Both the position numbers and the translations under genes were made by a program. From contig CM036247.1 in assembly GCA_020698575.1 (NCBI GenBank), forward strand, positions 2,689,407-2,753,406: a DNA stretch of 64,000 nt, written 5' to 3'. Under the pieces are notes generated by a model. The model did no database searches. It saw only the letters and a program-made list of their open reading frames with translations, and was not told the origin of the DNA. How positions within the stretch are numbered: position 1 is the stretch's first letter; the number at the start of each line of letters is the position of its first letter. Shown here piece by piece: positions 22,603 to 33,795 of this stretch. Source of the stretch: Bostrychus sinensis (lineage: Eukaryota > Chordata > Actinopteri > Gobiiformes > Eleotridae).

Positions 22603-22922
22603 TTAACACTAGAACTCCCAAGGCCGTCATTTTGAAGGTTATGAAAGTTTGACATGTAATAACTCTGGTTTATTAAGCCTTATGTGTTGCTGCCATCCTG
22701 ACTTTTTCTAAACCCGCCTCTTGTTTATTCTTATGTTGCTGTTTCAATAAAATAAAGTAGAAAATATATCTAAGTATTTCTACCTCTATCTACCGCAGCC
22801 GCTAATTTGACGGCTCTATTAATTACAATGTATTTTTTCCCGCTGACGAGGAGACGCGCCACCGTTGCCTAGCGACCGGCATTTTAGCATTAGCTCAGGG
22901 AAGAACGCGATAGCTCATCACA

Positions 22923-23138
22923 ATGGCTTTTAGAAAAAGACTTACAGGTAACGGAGGCACTGGAAATGCGTTCGTAATAGAGATGAGTGATGGATTCGGG
23001 GGCGAGGGAGATTTGGACAGCTCGTTGTTTGTGGAAGGTTCCTCAGACAGCGAGGCAGAAGGTGACCTGCCCGGAGTAAAAGAAGACGAGTCAGTCATTC
23101 AGCGGGAGGTAGTGAAGGCTTTCTTTTCAAAGTATTGA
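22923..23138 (+). pseudogene. piggyBac transposase, N-terminal piece
   Basis: The ATG at 22,923 begins MAFRKRLTGNGGTG, followed by an acidic stretch (DLDSSLFVEGSSDSEAEGD) common at the start of piggyBac transposases. The frame closes at 23,138. The next 200 bases are decayed before a MITE interrupts the gene. Confidence 0.6.
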
Positions 23139-23344
23139 GTTAAAGACTATTATTTTTTGACGTCAAATGAAAAAACTAATATCTATAAACTTAATACGCA
23201 CCGTTCACAATCATCAGCACAGGTTTCAGGAGAGTTTAGAAAGGAGACGGTCTTCCCCAAGCTGCAGCTGAGAAACTCTTTTCAGTATTGATGACAGACT
23301 ATATTAGGAAAATAAATAGTAAATGATAACCTATGGCCAGTATT

Positions 23345-23787
23345 AGTAAAGTAAAGTAAAAATTGGCAGCTGTGGTTGCCAGAATTCTACCGTAAAAACT
23401 ACAAGAGACCTGTATTTCATTTTACAGTATATTATCACAAATGTTGTTTTTTACAGTTTTTGACATGAGTTATTATTATTTACTGTAAAATTTTAATTTA
23501 TTTAATTTATTTCTTTCAAAAAAATAGATTAACTGTAAATTTTAGTTTGTGACTTACGTTTCAATCAACATTGACTGTAAAATTTAAAGTTATTATCTTT
23601 TAAAAAGGTGTTAAACTGTAATAAACACAGGACTCAATTATTTTAACAGTGCTAAATTGCCTTATTTTTAATATTACAGTTAATTACCGTAACCAAAACA
23701 GTATTTTACCGATATATCAATTACGGTCTTTTACTGTTGAGATTTTACAGATTTTTACCATGAAATCTACAGATATTTTTTACAGTG
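23345..23787. mobile_element. CACTGTAAAAA MITE inserted in the piggyBac
   Basis: The right end is TATTTTTTACAGTG at 23,774-23,787; the left end is degraded. The interior has the family marks GGCAGCTGTGGTTGCCAGAA and TTACGGTCTTTTACTGTTGA. The transposase coding sequence resumes at once after it (LTVDELKAFIALVYVRG). Confidence 0.75.
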
Positions 23788-23789
23788 TG

Positions 23790-24593
23790 GGATTTGACGG
23801 TGGATGAGCTGAAAGCGTTTATTGCACTTGTTTATGTCCGCGGAGTTCAGGGGGGGGGGGCAGTATGGAGCTGTCCAGCTTTTGGTCGGCTGAATGGGGA
23901 TTTCCATTTTTTAGAGAGACCATGTCAAGAAACCGCTTCCAAAACATAATGCGCTTCTTACGTTTTGACCACAAACACAGAAGGCCCACACGTCTCCAAA
24001 CAACAACATTTGCTCTGGCAAATGAGATGCGTGAGCGTTTTGTAAACAACAGTGTGTTGTTACAAACCTGGCCCTGACATCACTGTTGACGAGCAGCTTC
24101 TCCCGACAAAGGCAAGGTGTGTCTTTCTGCAGTATATGGCAAACAAACCAGACAAGTTTGGCATCAAGTTCTGGCTGGCAGCTGATGTCCAAACGAAGTC
24201 CATGCTGAAGGGCACTCCTTATCTGGGTAAGGACGAGACGCGCTCCAGGCCAGCGTCTGGGAGACAGTGCTGTGCTGAAGCTGGTAGAGCCATTCATGGG
24301 GAAGGGTAGGAACATTACCACTGACAACTTTTTTACATCGCTTGAATGAGCCAGGGCACTCCAAACAAAACAGACCAGCCTCGTAGGTACGGTAAATAAA
24401 AGCCGACGAGAGCTCCCACCTTGCGTAAATGAGCAAAGGGCGCTGTTTTCCACGCGTGTTCTGAAAAACAACAATGCCACCCTGACAATCTACCAATGCA
24501 AATCAAAGAAAAATGTCTGTTTAACGAGCAGTGCACACACGTCAGCTGCACACTCAGCGGTCTGAAGTCTGAAGCCCGAGCCCGTGGTGCACT
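23790..24593 (+). pseudogene. piggyBac transposase, DDE domain pieces
   Basis: Segments in different frames read DELKAFIALVYVRG, FRETMSRNRFQNIMRFLRFD, PGPDITVDEQLLPTKARC, DKFGIKFWLAADVQTKSML and NITTDNFFTSLE, then TSLVGTVNKSRRELPP. These are in piggyBac order; the Asp residues in ITVDE and TTDNF fit catalytic positions. A run of nine or more G near 23,850, frame changes near 24,060 and 24,270, and a TGA after FFTSLE disable it. Confidence 0.85.
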
Positions 24594-24601
24594 ATAACCA
24601 C

Positions 24602-25372
24602 CAGTGTTGAGCATGAACGAGTTCAAATGAACGCTCACTGAACACGTTAATTTTTCTGTGAACTTTGAACTGAACGCAACACATTTGTAAATCAAGAACT
24701 TGAACGTGAATTTGTTCAGATTATGTGAGATGAACGACGTACGTCACTGTTGGGGTTCAATTAAACGTCGGGATTTGTTTTCACCTGAGTCGAGTGACGA
24801 GGTCTGATCGCACTTTTTAAACAGCGCTGTCCCTCACTGCCCACGGGCTCCACTCCAAAACTGCACCGCTTCACCAGAGAGCGCTCGTGTGCGCAATGCA
24901 TCTTGGGTAACGTAGTGTGAAGCCAAAGATAGTCGAATCTATTATCTTTGGCTTCACACTACGTTACCCATGATGCACTGCACAAGCATAACAACGAGCG
25001 TAGCCTTCACAGCAACACTGCAGCGGGCAGCAGCAGCAGTCTGACAATGGCAGAGCGAAGGCACAGAGAACACAGACGATGCTGCCTCTAACTATGATCA
25101 TTTACAGACATTTTACACTTTGTCACACAAAGACTCTGACGGAAAAAAACCTTACCTTTCTGTGCAAGCTTATATCTGCAAAAATGTCCATTTTGTGTGA
25201 TAGAATTTAAGATCTACAGTGAACAGTTTTAGGCTAGAAGGTAGGTACATGTATCGTGATAGAAGTCATAGTTTGAAAAACAAGTTTGAGCCTTTCATTT
25301 ACATCTCACCTAAAAATAAAATGAACTGAACTTTGAACTAGTTCATGAAAAGTGTGAACTTGCACAACACTG
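24602..25372. mobile_element. hAT-like element inserted in the piggyBac
   Basis: It begins CAGTGTTGAGCATGAACGAG and ends GTGAACTTGCACAACACTG. The exact 8-bp duplication ATAACCAC lies at 24,594-24,601 and 25,373-25,380. Removing it restores continuity of the piggyBac frame (VVHYN before, TKVGVDVLDQ after). About 771 bp, no transposase frame, and a strong central hairpin. Confidence 0.92.
24893..24981. repeat. Long hairpin-forming inverted repeat
   Basis: Arms of 39 bp at 24,893-24,931 and 24,943-24,981 (core GTAACGTAGTGTGAAGCC) are inverse copies with about two mismatches, separated by 11 bp. Confidence 0.93.
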
Positions 25373-25380
25373 ATAACCAC

Positions 25381-25569
25381 ACCAAAGTCGGTGTGGATGT
25401 GCTGGACCAGACGATAAAAAAATATTCTGTCAAAGCTCCAGCCCGCAGGTGGCGAGTAGCAGTTTTCTGTAACGTCCTGGACATGGCTGCAATCAATGCA
25501 TGGGTCCTCGATAGAAAATGTCTCAATGACAATGTCCCACGGCGCAGTTTCATCCTGCAGCTTGTGTAA
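25381..25569 (+). pseudogene. piggyBac transposase, post-hAT piece
   Basis: Reads TKVGVDVLDQTIKKYSVKAP, ARRW and DMAAINAWVLDRK, which are conserved near the end of the piggyBac catalytic domain (the Asp of VDVLDQ fits the third catalytic acid). It ends in a premature TAA at about 25,567-25,569. Confidence 0.85.
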
Positions 25570-25639
25570 CAGGCACCAATAGTTGCTGATATAATTACAC
25601 AAGAATGTGTGTTTGATTTTGTAACCATTCATACCTGAC

Positions 25640-26105
25640 AAGTCGATGTGTGTACTGGGTTTGGTCCTCCAGCTCCGCCCTCAGCTCCTTCTTCGTGGGC
25701 CCGGGGAATGTCGTCGCCTGTATAAACTGAGCTGCCCTGTTCCCTCTTCCCTTTTGAATTTGTCCCACTGGGAAGAGGTCAGTTTGTCAATCCATTGTAA
25801 TCCTTTTGTTTGTTTTGTTTATATCTTCATTTTGTTTTCCCGATGGATGGCGTTGTGTTCATATTAAACTGTAGTAGCACCATTGTGACATTTGATGGTG
25901 CTAGTTACATGGTTTTGTTTGACAAACATGGGCGATGCTATGCTAACATGATATTATGTTTTGTATAGGGCTGGAGGTCCGTTGCAGCACATGCTTCGTG
26001 CTAAACTGTTATTTGTTTCCCTGTGTGTCAGGCTGATTAAACGGAGCACGCCTCCAAATACAATCCTGGTGTCGCGTGGATTCTTCTCACAACCACTCAA
26101 ACACA
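25640..26105. mobile_element. Probable insertion, possibly a solo LTR
   Basis: About 465 bp separates transposase pieces that should be near each other. The right part carries CTGGTGTCGCGTGGATTCTT, which resembles a retroelement LTR end. I could not identify a target duplication, so both boundaries and class are tentative. Confidence 0.35.
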
Positions 26106-26314
26106 ACGCAGAAGTCCACCGCTCACACTTGCCCACGAACTTCATGCCAGTCACGTGTTCACTAAACCGCCGCTGCCTCGTGAACCCGCCCCTGTTGGAG
26201 CCGGCTGTGCTGGAGGAGAAGGCAGTGCCAAGTCCACACTAACTGTTCCAAAAAACGCTCAAAAGATGTTTGCCATCGGTGCAACAAAGTAGTGTGCGAT
26301 GCACAGGAGCAGTG
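26106..26314 (+). pseudogene. piggyBac transposase, C-terminal Cys-rich piece
   Basis: In one frame it reads RRRQCQVHTNCSKKRSKDVC, then HRCNKVVCDAQEQ and a stop at 26,312-26,314. The spaced CxxC pairs match the cysteine-rich C-terminal domain of piggyBac transposases. Confidence 0.8.
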
Positions 26315-26734
26315 ACTGTCACAGGTAAAAACTGTGTATAAAATGAATTAAGTTTTCTTATCTTTGGAAGCTGTATAAATTATTTTTAATCGTTCTGTCA
26401 TTTTCTCTTTATTTATTTATTTATTTATTGTACAGTTTGAATTTGACGATTGAAGCCACGTTTTTGTTCATTTATTGTAATGTATTTATTTTCAAAGTCA
26501 ACAATTTACATTTTCAAATAAATTAATAATTCTGTATATAGTTATAAAATAATAACCTGTGACATTAAAGCTCTTTTTGTTCAAATACAGCTACGTTTGT
26601 TTCTCTTTGCAATTATATTACTTTATAATTATATTATGCATTTAATAATATAATATTATATAGTATAATATTAGATTAGATTATAATTATATTAGATTAT
26701 ACAGCATTATATTCTATAATATTATATTATTTAT

Positions 26735-27465
26735 AGAAAAACCAGATCCAGGCACTCACTTGGTTTGGAAAGTTGTAAAAGGCCTTTATTTCATGAGGGC
26801 TGGAGACATTAAAACACACCAACGCGTGTCGGCTTGCGCCTTCTTCAGGGTGAACACAAAGACAAAGGGAAACACTAATTTATACCCACGAGTATAAGGA
26901 CTGTAACTATCCTCCCTGACACAAGGGGCAGTAACCAGAGACTTTGAAACAGAGAAACCATGGCCATCCCTCCACAGAAACCAGTAACTAAATATAAACA
27001 TTGATATTACAATTATAAAAAACATGAACGATCCAAGTCCTCATTTAACCCCGGATGCCTCATGGCCTTGAGAAAATGAAAACAAAAAGGCTTCTCTTTG
27101 TTTAAGACGTAGGATTTTGTCCCCGCCCCTGGCATCCACAGTGATAGCTTCAATGCCAGACACCTTTAAGGTAGAGTCACTTCCATGATGAGCCTCCATA
27201 TAAAGTTTGGCCATGAGATAGTTTAAATTACCAGTGTGAATGGCACATCTATGCTCAGCCGCTCTGTCTCTGAGCCTCCTTTTAGTGAGGCCAACACAGA
27301 AACAGCCACAGGGGCATTCAAGACGATCCACGACACGGGTGCTGTTACAGTTTATAAAGCTATGAATGGAGTAGGTCGTACTGTTAGCTATATCCATGAA
27401 GGTGTTCGCCTTTACCATGTTCTCACAGAATCTGCATTGGCCACAGCAAAAATTACCATTTAGAT
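26735..27465 (-). mobile_element. Penelope-like element fragment with GIY-YIG domain
   Basis: On the minus strand a frame reads NGNFCCGQCRFCENM, then VDRLECPCGCFCVGLTKRRL and RDRAAEHRCAIHTGN. This matches a Cys-motif followed by a GIY-YIG-type endonuclease region as in Penelope-like retroelements. The strict GIY...YIG tyrosines are altered (CFCVG). The 3' part has GAAGAAGGCGCAAGCCGACA, a motif I associate with the end of such elements. Truncated at 5'. Confidence 0.7.
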
Positions 27466-27611
27466 TTATTATATTATTTATATTATATTACAGGCTATAA
27501 TTTGCTATTGCGGTAGAATCACGTTATTCGACAACGATTACATCATCAGCGTAGCTGCATTGACCAGAGCGCTAACCGTCAAAAAGACGGCCCTGGGAGT
27601 TCTAGTGTTAA

Positions 27612-27935
27612 ACAAGCAACCTGTAAATTAGAAAGGCTATGGCTCTGTCACTGCAGCTCAGAGCAGTCTCTGAATGCCTGGAAATATAGTTTTTTAAATT
27701 ATAAAAAATCTCTGTGTGAGGCCAAAACCAGATACTATTCCACTTTAATAAAAGAAAACAGGAACAACCCTAGGTTTGTGTTGAGCGCTGTAGCCAGGCT
27801 GAGCACCAGTCCACAGCTCAGTAGAACCCTGTATCCCTGTTACTCTCAGCTCTGAAAACTTTCTTACATTTTTTAACAACAAAATCACAAGTATTAGAGA
27901 CAAATTAAATAAAATTCTCCTACGATCAGCTCAGA
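27612..27935 (+). mobile_element. LINE (L2-like) fragment, right part
   Basis: Resumes the LINE interrupted at 22,602 with CKLERLW, then KSLCEAKTRYYSTLIKENRN and NPRFVLSAVARL. These match the linker ahead of the reverse transcriptase in L2-like LINEs. Decays after about 27,935 with no RT domain. Confidence 0.72.
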
Positions 27936-28320
27936 GCTAAAGCTGTAAAAATGGAGGGCTCTATAAAACATCTGTAACGTTAGAGCAGGGCTGAGGCCAT
28001 GTGAGTCAGAGAAAAAATGTGAAAAATAAATCTTCAAATAATGTGCTCTGGTGAATTTTATGGCTACTACAAACTGAGACTTGAAAAAAAAATGTTTATT
28101 TTTAATAAATAAGAGCTCTTAACAAAGTGAGCTTCAGTGACCGCGCTGCTGTAGAAAGTTAAACAAGAAGGAGGTTGAATATTTAGCTCCTCAGAAGTAA
28201 TGTGACTTAAATAATAATGGTCCTGCTACTTTACCACAAACAAAAAACTTTTAGAACTTATCCAATTTATTTGCCAATGTTTGGATTTGAAAAAGCACCA
28301 AATTATTTAAGGCCAAATAA
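27936..28320. other. Intergenic, nothing recognised
   Basis: AT-rich DNA without a supportable gene or repeat. Confidence 0.45.
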
Positions 28321-28325
28321 TAATA

Positions 28326-28344
28326 ATCATTATTATTATTATTA

Positions 28345-28421
<77 letters not shown>

Positions 28422-28448
28422 ATTATTATTATTATTATTATTATTATT
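28326..28448. repeat. (ATT)n microsatellite
   Basis: Nearly pure trinucleotide run, with two TTAATA interruptions. Confidence 0.97.
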
Positions 28449-28526
28449 AGTAGTAGTAGTAGTAGTAGCAGTAGTAGTAGTAGTAGTAGTAGTAGCAGTA
28501 GTAGTAGTAGTAGTAGTAATAGTAGC

Positions 28527-28558
<32 letters not shown>

Positions 28559-28636
28559 CAGTAGCAGTAGTAGTAGCAGTAGTAGCAGTAGCAGTAGTAG
28601 TAGTAGTAGTAGTAGTAGTAGCAGTAGTAGTAGTAT
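28449..28636. repeat. (GTA)n microsatellite with GCA variants
   Basis: Directly follows the ATT run; mostly TAG/GTA units with scattered GCAGTA. Confidence 0.97.
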
Positions 28637-28683
28637 TTATACTACATGTGCAGATAAAGGTGACTGTTGCTAATGGGTTTATA

Positions 28684-29100
28684 GCAGAGGTCCCCAACTT
28701 TAGGGTCGCGGCCCAGAACCGGGCCGTGGGCCGCAGAGGGAAATATAAATATATATATTTTTAGTTTTATTGCTATTTTTTTGTTTACTGCGATTTCCGT
28801 GTGTTTTACTTTGAAAAACTGGTCTCACTGCCACTCACTTGATTCACTCGCTCACTTTTGCCATGTGTCACTAAATGAGGCTAAACCCAGCAAACCTGAG
28901 TAAAAACAATCATCACTCAGAGTTTTTTAAAAGGAGGAGAAACCCGACAGTGAAGCGAGGGAAGGATCGTGTTACATTTATGTCTCTGTTAGAGCTGGGA
29001 ATTTAACTCCTGCTCATTCACCTGGGACCTGTGTCTGAGGACTTTTAGGGACACTTTTCATTTAGAGCTGGTGAGCCGCCGCTGGACAGGACCCAAAAAC
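28684..29100. mobile_element. hAT-like remnant
   Basis: Starts CAGAGGTCCCCAACTTTAGG, then GGCCGTGGGCCGCAGAGG, a frequent hAT terminus. Text near 28,920-28,975 resembles decayed transposase start. No right end was located. Confidence 0.4.
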
Positions 29101-29375
29101 TACACACAATTAAATCAGATGCACTCATGAACAAAGATACAGCATTCTCTGGATATTTGACAACTCTCCATTACTGGAATAATATTTTCACTTTGTGTTT
29201 TAACGCTGGAGTCATTTCCAAAGAAAAGAAAGTACTTCAAAACAAAACTACAACTAATGAAATGTTTATTTTTCAGATTATATTAGATTCCATGCATGTT
29301 TATTTGGGGAAAACCATATTTAAAAAAGTGAAGTCAATTTGCATAAAATGTGCTGTAAATGCATTGTTTTCTATA

Positions 29376-30036
29376 CACTGTAAAAAATATCTGTAGATTT
29401 CATGGTAAAAATCTGTAAAATCTCAACAGTAAAAGACCGTAGTTGATATATCGGTAAAATACTGTTTTGGTTACGGTAATTAACTGTAATATTAAAAATA
29501 AGGCAAAATTGTATTTTTTAGTTTTATTTTTTGTAATGTATACAGTATAGCACTGTTAAAAAAATTGAGTCCTGTGTTTATTACAGTTTAACACCTTTTC
29601 AAAAGATAATAACTTTAAATTTTACAGTAAATGTTGATTAAAACCTGTCACAAACTGTAAAAATCCAGTTAATCTATTTTTAAAAGATAATAACTTTAAA
29701 TTTTACAGTAAATGTTGATTAAAACCTGTCACAAACTGTAAAAATCCAGTTAATCTATTTTTAAAAGATAATAACTTTAAATTTTACAGTAAATGTTGAT
29801 TAAAACCTGTCACAAACTGTAAAAATCCAGTTAATCTATTTTTTGAACAATAATAACTTTCAATTTTACAGTAAATAATAACAAAAACTCAAGTCAAAAA
29901 CCGTAAAAGCAACATTTGTGATAATATTATACTGTAAAATTAAATACAGGCCTCTTATAATTTTTACAGTAGAAATCTGGCAACCACAGCTGCCAATTTT
30001 TACCGTAAAATTTACAGATTTTTTTTTTTTACAGTG
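29376..30036. mobile_element. CACTGTAAAAA MITE, copy with internal triplication
   Basis: Ends CACTGTAAAAAATATCTG and TTTTTTACAGTG. The interior carries the family marks (ACTGTTTTGGTTACGGTAAT; GGCAACCACAGCTGCCAA). About 29,600-29,840 holds three tandem copies of a ~65-bp segment containing TAATAACTTTAAATTTTACA. Confidence 0.85.
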
Positions 30037-30200
30037 CACCTTGTCCCACCAAGTCAAGCAACTTGTCGCACTTTTTGTTCCTGTTGAGGTGGTCACGCTA
30101 TCTGTAAAAGAATCACATTTCACAACAGAAAGTTTTAAACCAACACAGAGGGAACGTGTTTCTTTGTTCAAAGCCTTTCTTAAAACCCTGCATAAAACAG

Positions 30201-30684
30201 CACTGTAAAAAAAAATCTGTAAATTTTACGGTAAAAAATTGGCAGCTGTGGTTGCCAGAATTCTACCTTTATTTCATTTTACAGTATAATATTATCACAA
30301 ATGTTGTTTTTACAGTTTTTGACTTGAGTTTTTATTATTATTTACTGTAAAATTAAGTGATTAATCTTTCAAAAAATAGATTAACTGTATATTTTACAGT
30401 TTGCGGCTTACATTTTAATCAACATTTACTGTAAAATTTAAAGTTATTATCTTTTGAAAAGGTGTTAAACTGTAATAAACACTGGACTCAATTTTTTTAA
30501 CAGTGCTATACTGTATACATTACAAAAAATAAAACTAAAAAAAAATAAAAATTTTGCCTTATTTTTAATATTACAGTTAATTACCGTAACCAAAACAGTA
30601 TTTTACCGATATATCAACTACGGTCTTTTACTGTTGAGATTTTACAGATTTTTACCATGAAATCTACAGATATTTTTTACAGTG
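30201..30684. mobile_element. CACTGTAAAAA MITE, inverted relative to neighbour
   Basis: Same family in opposite orientation to 29,376-30,036, about 165 bp away. Ends CACTGTAAAAAAAAATCTGT and TATTTTTTACAGTG. Confidence 0.85.
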
Positions 30685-32869
30685 AGTTTCACATTCATTT
30701 GTTCTGAAGTCTTCTGCTGCTCCTCCCATAACTCTCCTCTCACTGCACCTGGGAGGAGCTTTGGCACTGTTTCTGCACCGTTCGCCTGTTTATGGATCAT
30801 TCAGCCGTTTCCTGCAGTGACTCAGGTAAGACGTGTCCTGTTCCTTTAAACTAAGAACTGTTGATGCTTTGTGGCACAGTATTTTATAACTCAACAGCTG
30901 ACATTCAAAGCTGTACTGAACTGAACAAAGCCCTTTTCACAGCAAACTTTAGTAGATTTGTATTCATTTGACTGTTTAATAAAGCAGCACCACCTCAGGA
31001 AACACTCACAGTGTTCTAGTACAGTTTAATGTGACTAAACTAAGCCTAAATCTGGACTAACCAGACCTAAACCAAGAGATAAAGGAGGAATTAACCCAGA
31101 AAATCTATTACTAAAGTTTTAATTTAATCCCAAATGTTTTTCAGGCATAATAAAAGTAAATTCATATGTTATCAGTGCACTAATGAGACAATTTCTTTTC
31201 TTTTTTTTTACTATTTTAATGAAAAACTAGCTAAGTTTTATAATCTGGGATAACTTGTTGATGTTGAATATTGACACTTTTCACATATTTGTTCAGCTTT
31301 TTCTTAATATATTGCAACATAACAAAATAAATCTATCTTTATCTGCTCTAAAAAGGTGAAAAAATACTTTAATCAAAAACAGTTTTACAGTATATTTCTA
31401 TAACAATAGCACAAAATTCGGAACGTATATCTGCACCATTTTTCATAAAATCAAGTACTGACCTCTATAAATGAAAGCATTTTAGATTAACATGTTTTCA
31501 GATTATAAATAATATTTGTATTTTCAGTTTGTAATGTCTCTAAACAAGTCCTGCACTTATTCTGTGACTGTCTGTATTGAAGATGTAGTGAGCATTTATT
31601 TATTTAGTAAATATTTTAGTGATAATTACTGCATATGTCCCTGCCTTTAACGTGCACTCGACTTTATTTCCATGATAAACTGTGGTGACTGCGTTTGTTC
31701 CATACAGACGCAGACTGGTGAAGAGTTTAGGACGTTTGTATGTGTCATTAAAGTGAAGTTATGGTCACAAAGGTTCTCACGAATCTCCCAGTTCGTACGA
31801 AATCTGGAAGTCGTAGACGTTCGTGGAGCGGGGCATAGTTTCCTACAGCTTTTTTAGGAAATTGGTGCGGCTGCCGTTCAATTCGCAAGAGCAACTTGAG
31901 GCATTCTCAGCCTTCCTACAGTTTACTCATGGCCATCGTACGAAAATTGTTGTCGTAAGGCGGCCGTATGTGCAACTCACGCCAACCTCAAGTCTTTGTT
32001 AGGGAGATTCTACGGCTTTTGGCACGTTTTGTCGGGATATATAAGTGGCGGCCATTTCAATATCTCCAAAATTCTGTGTCCTCATCATCACATGTGCAAG
32101 AAAATTTGTGGAAAATTGCGTAATCTTCAAGAAGGCAATAATGCCGAGAAGACTACAGCTGCACCTTCGGCAGGAACACGAACTTATGAACTGGTTACAA
32201 CAACTGGATTCTTATAAGGCTGCCTTAAGGACGCCGTAGGAAATGGTCCAAAAATTGTTCGCAGGGTGTTCGTGCGGATCATTTTCCCTCCACGCCTTTT
32301 GTTGTTGCAGCCTTCAGGGCGATCTAGATTCCAATTTTAAAATCTCAGCTAGCGCAGGAGCTCGCATTAACACGAATTTACACCGGGGGCGTCACAGGAG
32401 CAGAGAGATTTGCGTGCATTTGTTTAAAAGCGGAAAGTTTCAGAGCAATTGATACAAATCCAGCCACATGCAGGTTCCAAGCCTGGATAAATACATATGG
32501 TTGCATCAAGAAGGGCATCTGGTGTAAAACCTATGCAAAATTCAATATCACTGCACACTAGAAGACAGATGGTTTACTGAGGAGAAGGGAAAAGACAAAA
32601 AGACAAGAAGAAAGTATGATAGTAGTGAATATTTTTCTATGTTCAATGCACATCTGCAGCAGCTCAAGATTTAACAAGAATCTCTTTCCTTCCTTCTCTG
32701 TCAGACTCTGAGTGAATGTTGTTGAACCTGTTTAGTTCTGATGTCCTCTCTGATGCCTGACAGTTACAGAAGTGCATTCCTTTTAATGGTGCTTTAGTGT
32801 TTCGTGACCGGTTTGTCAGGATGTTAATCATTAATTATCTCTGTTTGACGCTGATGTTTTCAGAGCACA
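30685..32869. other. Intergenic, one repeat fragment
   Basis: I see no gene. The dispersed GGCATCTGGTGTAAAACC repeat recurs at 32,470-32,540. The segment 31,740-32,440 is more GC-balanced than its surroundings but has no recognisable coding motif. Confidence 0.4.
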
Positions 32870-33540
32870 GTGGTAGGGGCAAGGAGTTCAAGCCCCGCTG
32901 CCGGCATTGCATACTGTTGTTGTGTCCTTGGGCAAGACACTTAACCCACTTTGCCAGTGTAAATGTGTGAGTGTGAGTTTGTGGTGCACTGTAAAAAATA
33001 TCTGTAGATTTCATGGTAAAAATCTGTAAAATCTCAACAGTAAAAGATCGTAGTTGATATATCGGTAAAATACTGTTTTGGTTACGGTAATTAACTGTAA
33101 TATTAAAAATAAGGCAAAATTGTATTTTTTTAGTTATATTTTTTGTAATTTAGCACTGTTAAAATAATTGAGTCCTGTGTTTATTACAGTTTAACACCTT
33201 TTTAAAAGATAATAACTTTAAATTTTACAGTAAATGTTGATTGAAACGTAAGTCACAAACTAAAATTTACAGTTAATCTATTTTTTTGAAAGATAATAAA
33301 TTAAAATTTTACAGTAAATAATAATAACTCATGTCAAAAACTGTTGAACATTTGTGATAATATTATACTGTAAAATGAAATACAGGCCTCTTGTAGTTTT
33401 TACGGTAGAATTCTGGCAACCACAGCTGCCAATTTTTTACCATAAAATTTACAGATTTTTTTTTACAGTGTGGTCGCAGGTGTGATTCGTGAATGCACCA
33501 AACTGTAAAATGACTTTGAATGTCTAGAAAAGCGCTGTAT
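32870..33540 (+). mobile_element. SINE interrupted by a CACTGTAAAAA MITE
   Basis: A SINE with TTCAAGCCCCGC and TGTCCTTGGGCAAGACAC is broken at about 32,986 by the MITE at 32,987-33,470. SINE-like tail text (GAAAAGCGCTGTATAAGAC) resumes after it at about 33,527. Confidence 0.75.
32987..33470. mobile_element. CACTGTAAAAA MITE within a SINE
   Basis: Ends CACTGTAAAAAATATCTG and TTTTTTTTACAGTG, with the same interior as 29,376-30,036 but without its internal triplication. Confidence 0.85.
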
Positions 33541-33795
33541 AAGACTAACACATTATTATTAAAGCTCAACAGTCTTTTATCTTTTAAGGACAAACAAATA
33601 AAAGACTTCTGATAAAGATGAGTTTACATTAAAAGAGTTCAGGTTTCAGGTAAATCCTTTGCTGAGACAATGGACTCTGTGTTTGAGTCAGTTTAGCCTT
33701 TACACCCTAACTACGCCCTCGTCTCCACACATTACCCTCTGCTCCGGCTACAGTCTGTTTTGTTTTTTAGCTCTAGGACGCCACGCGGACCCCGC

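Larger units (their letters stand above)
22603..27611 (+). mobile_element. piggyBac element, 5 kb, with nested insertions
   Basis: The ends are inverted (TTAACACTAGAACTCCCA at left; its inverse at right) and include the TTAA target site at 22,603-22,606 and 27,608-27,611, as expected of piggyBac. Inside lie transposase pieces at 22,923-23,138, 23,790-24,593, 25,381-25,569 and about 26,100-26,314. These are separated by a MITE, a hAT-like element, a probable further insert and, after the last piece, a Penelope-like fragment. Not autonomous. Confidence 0.92.

Noticed and set aside
28251..28764. Poly-Leu/Val and poly-Asn/Thr ORFs on both strands
   Set aside because: Translation of the ATT and GTA microsatellites.
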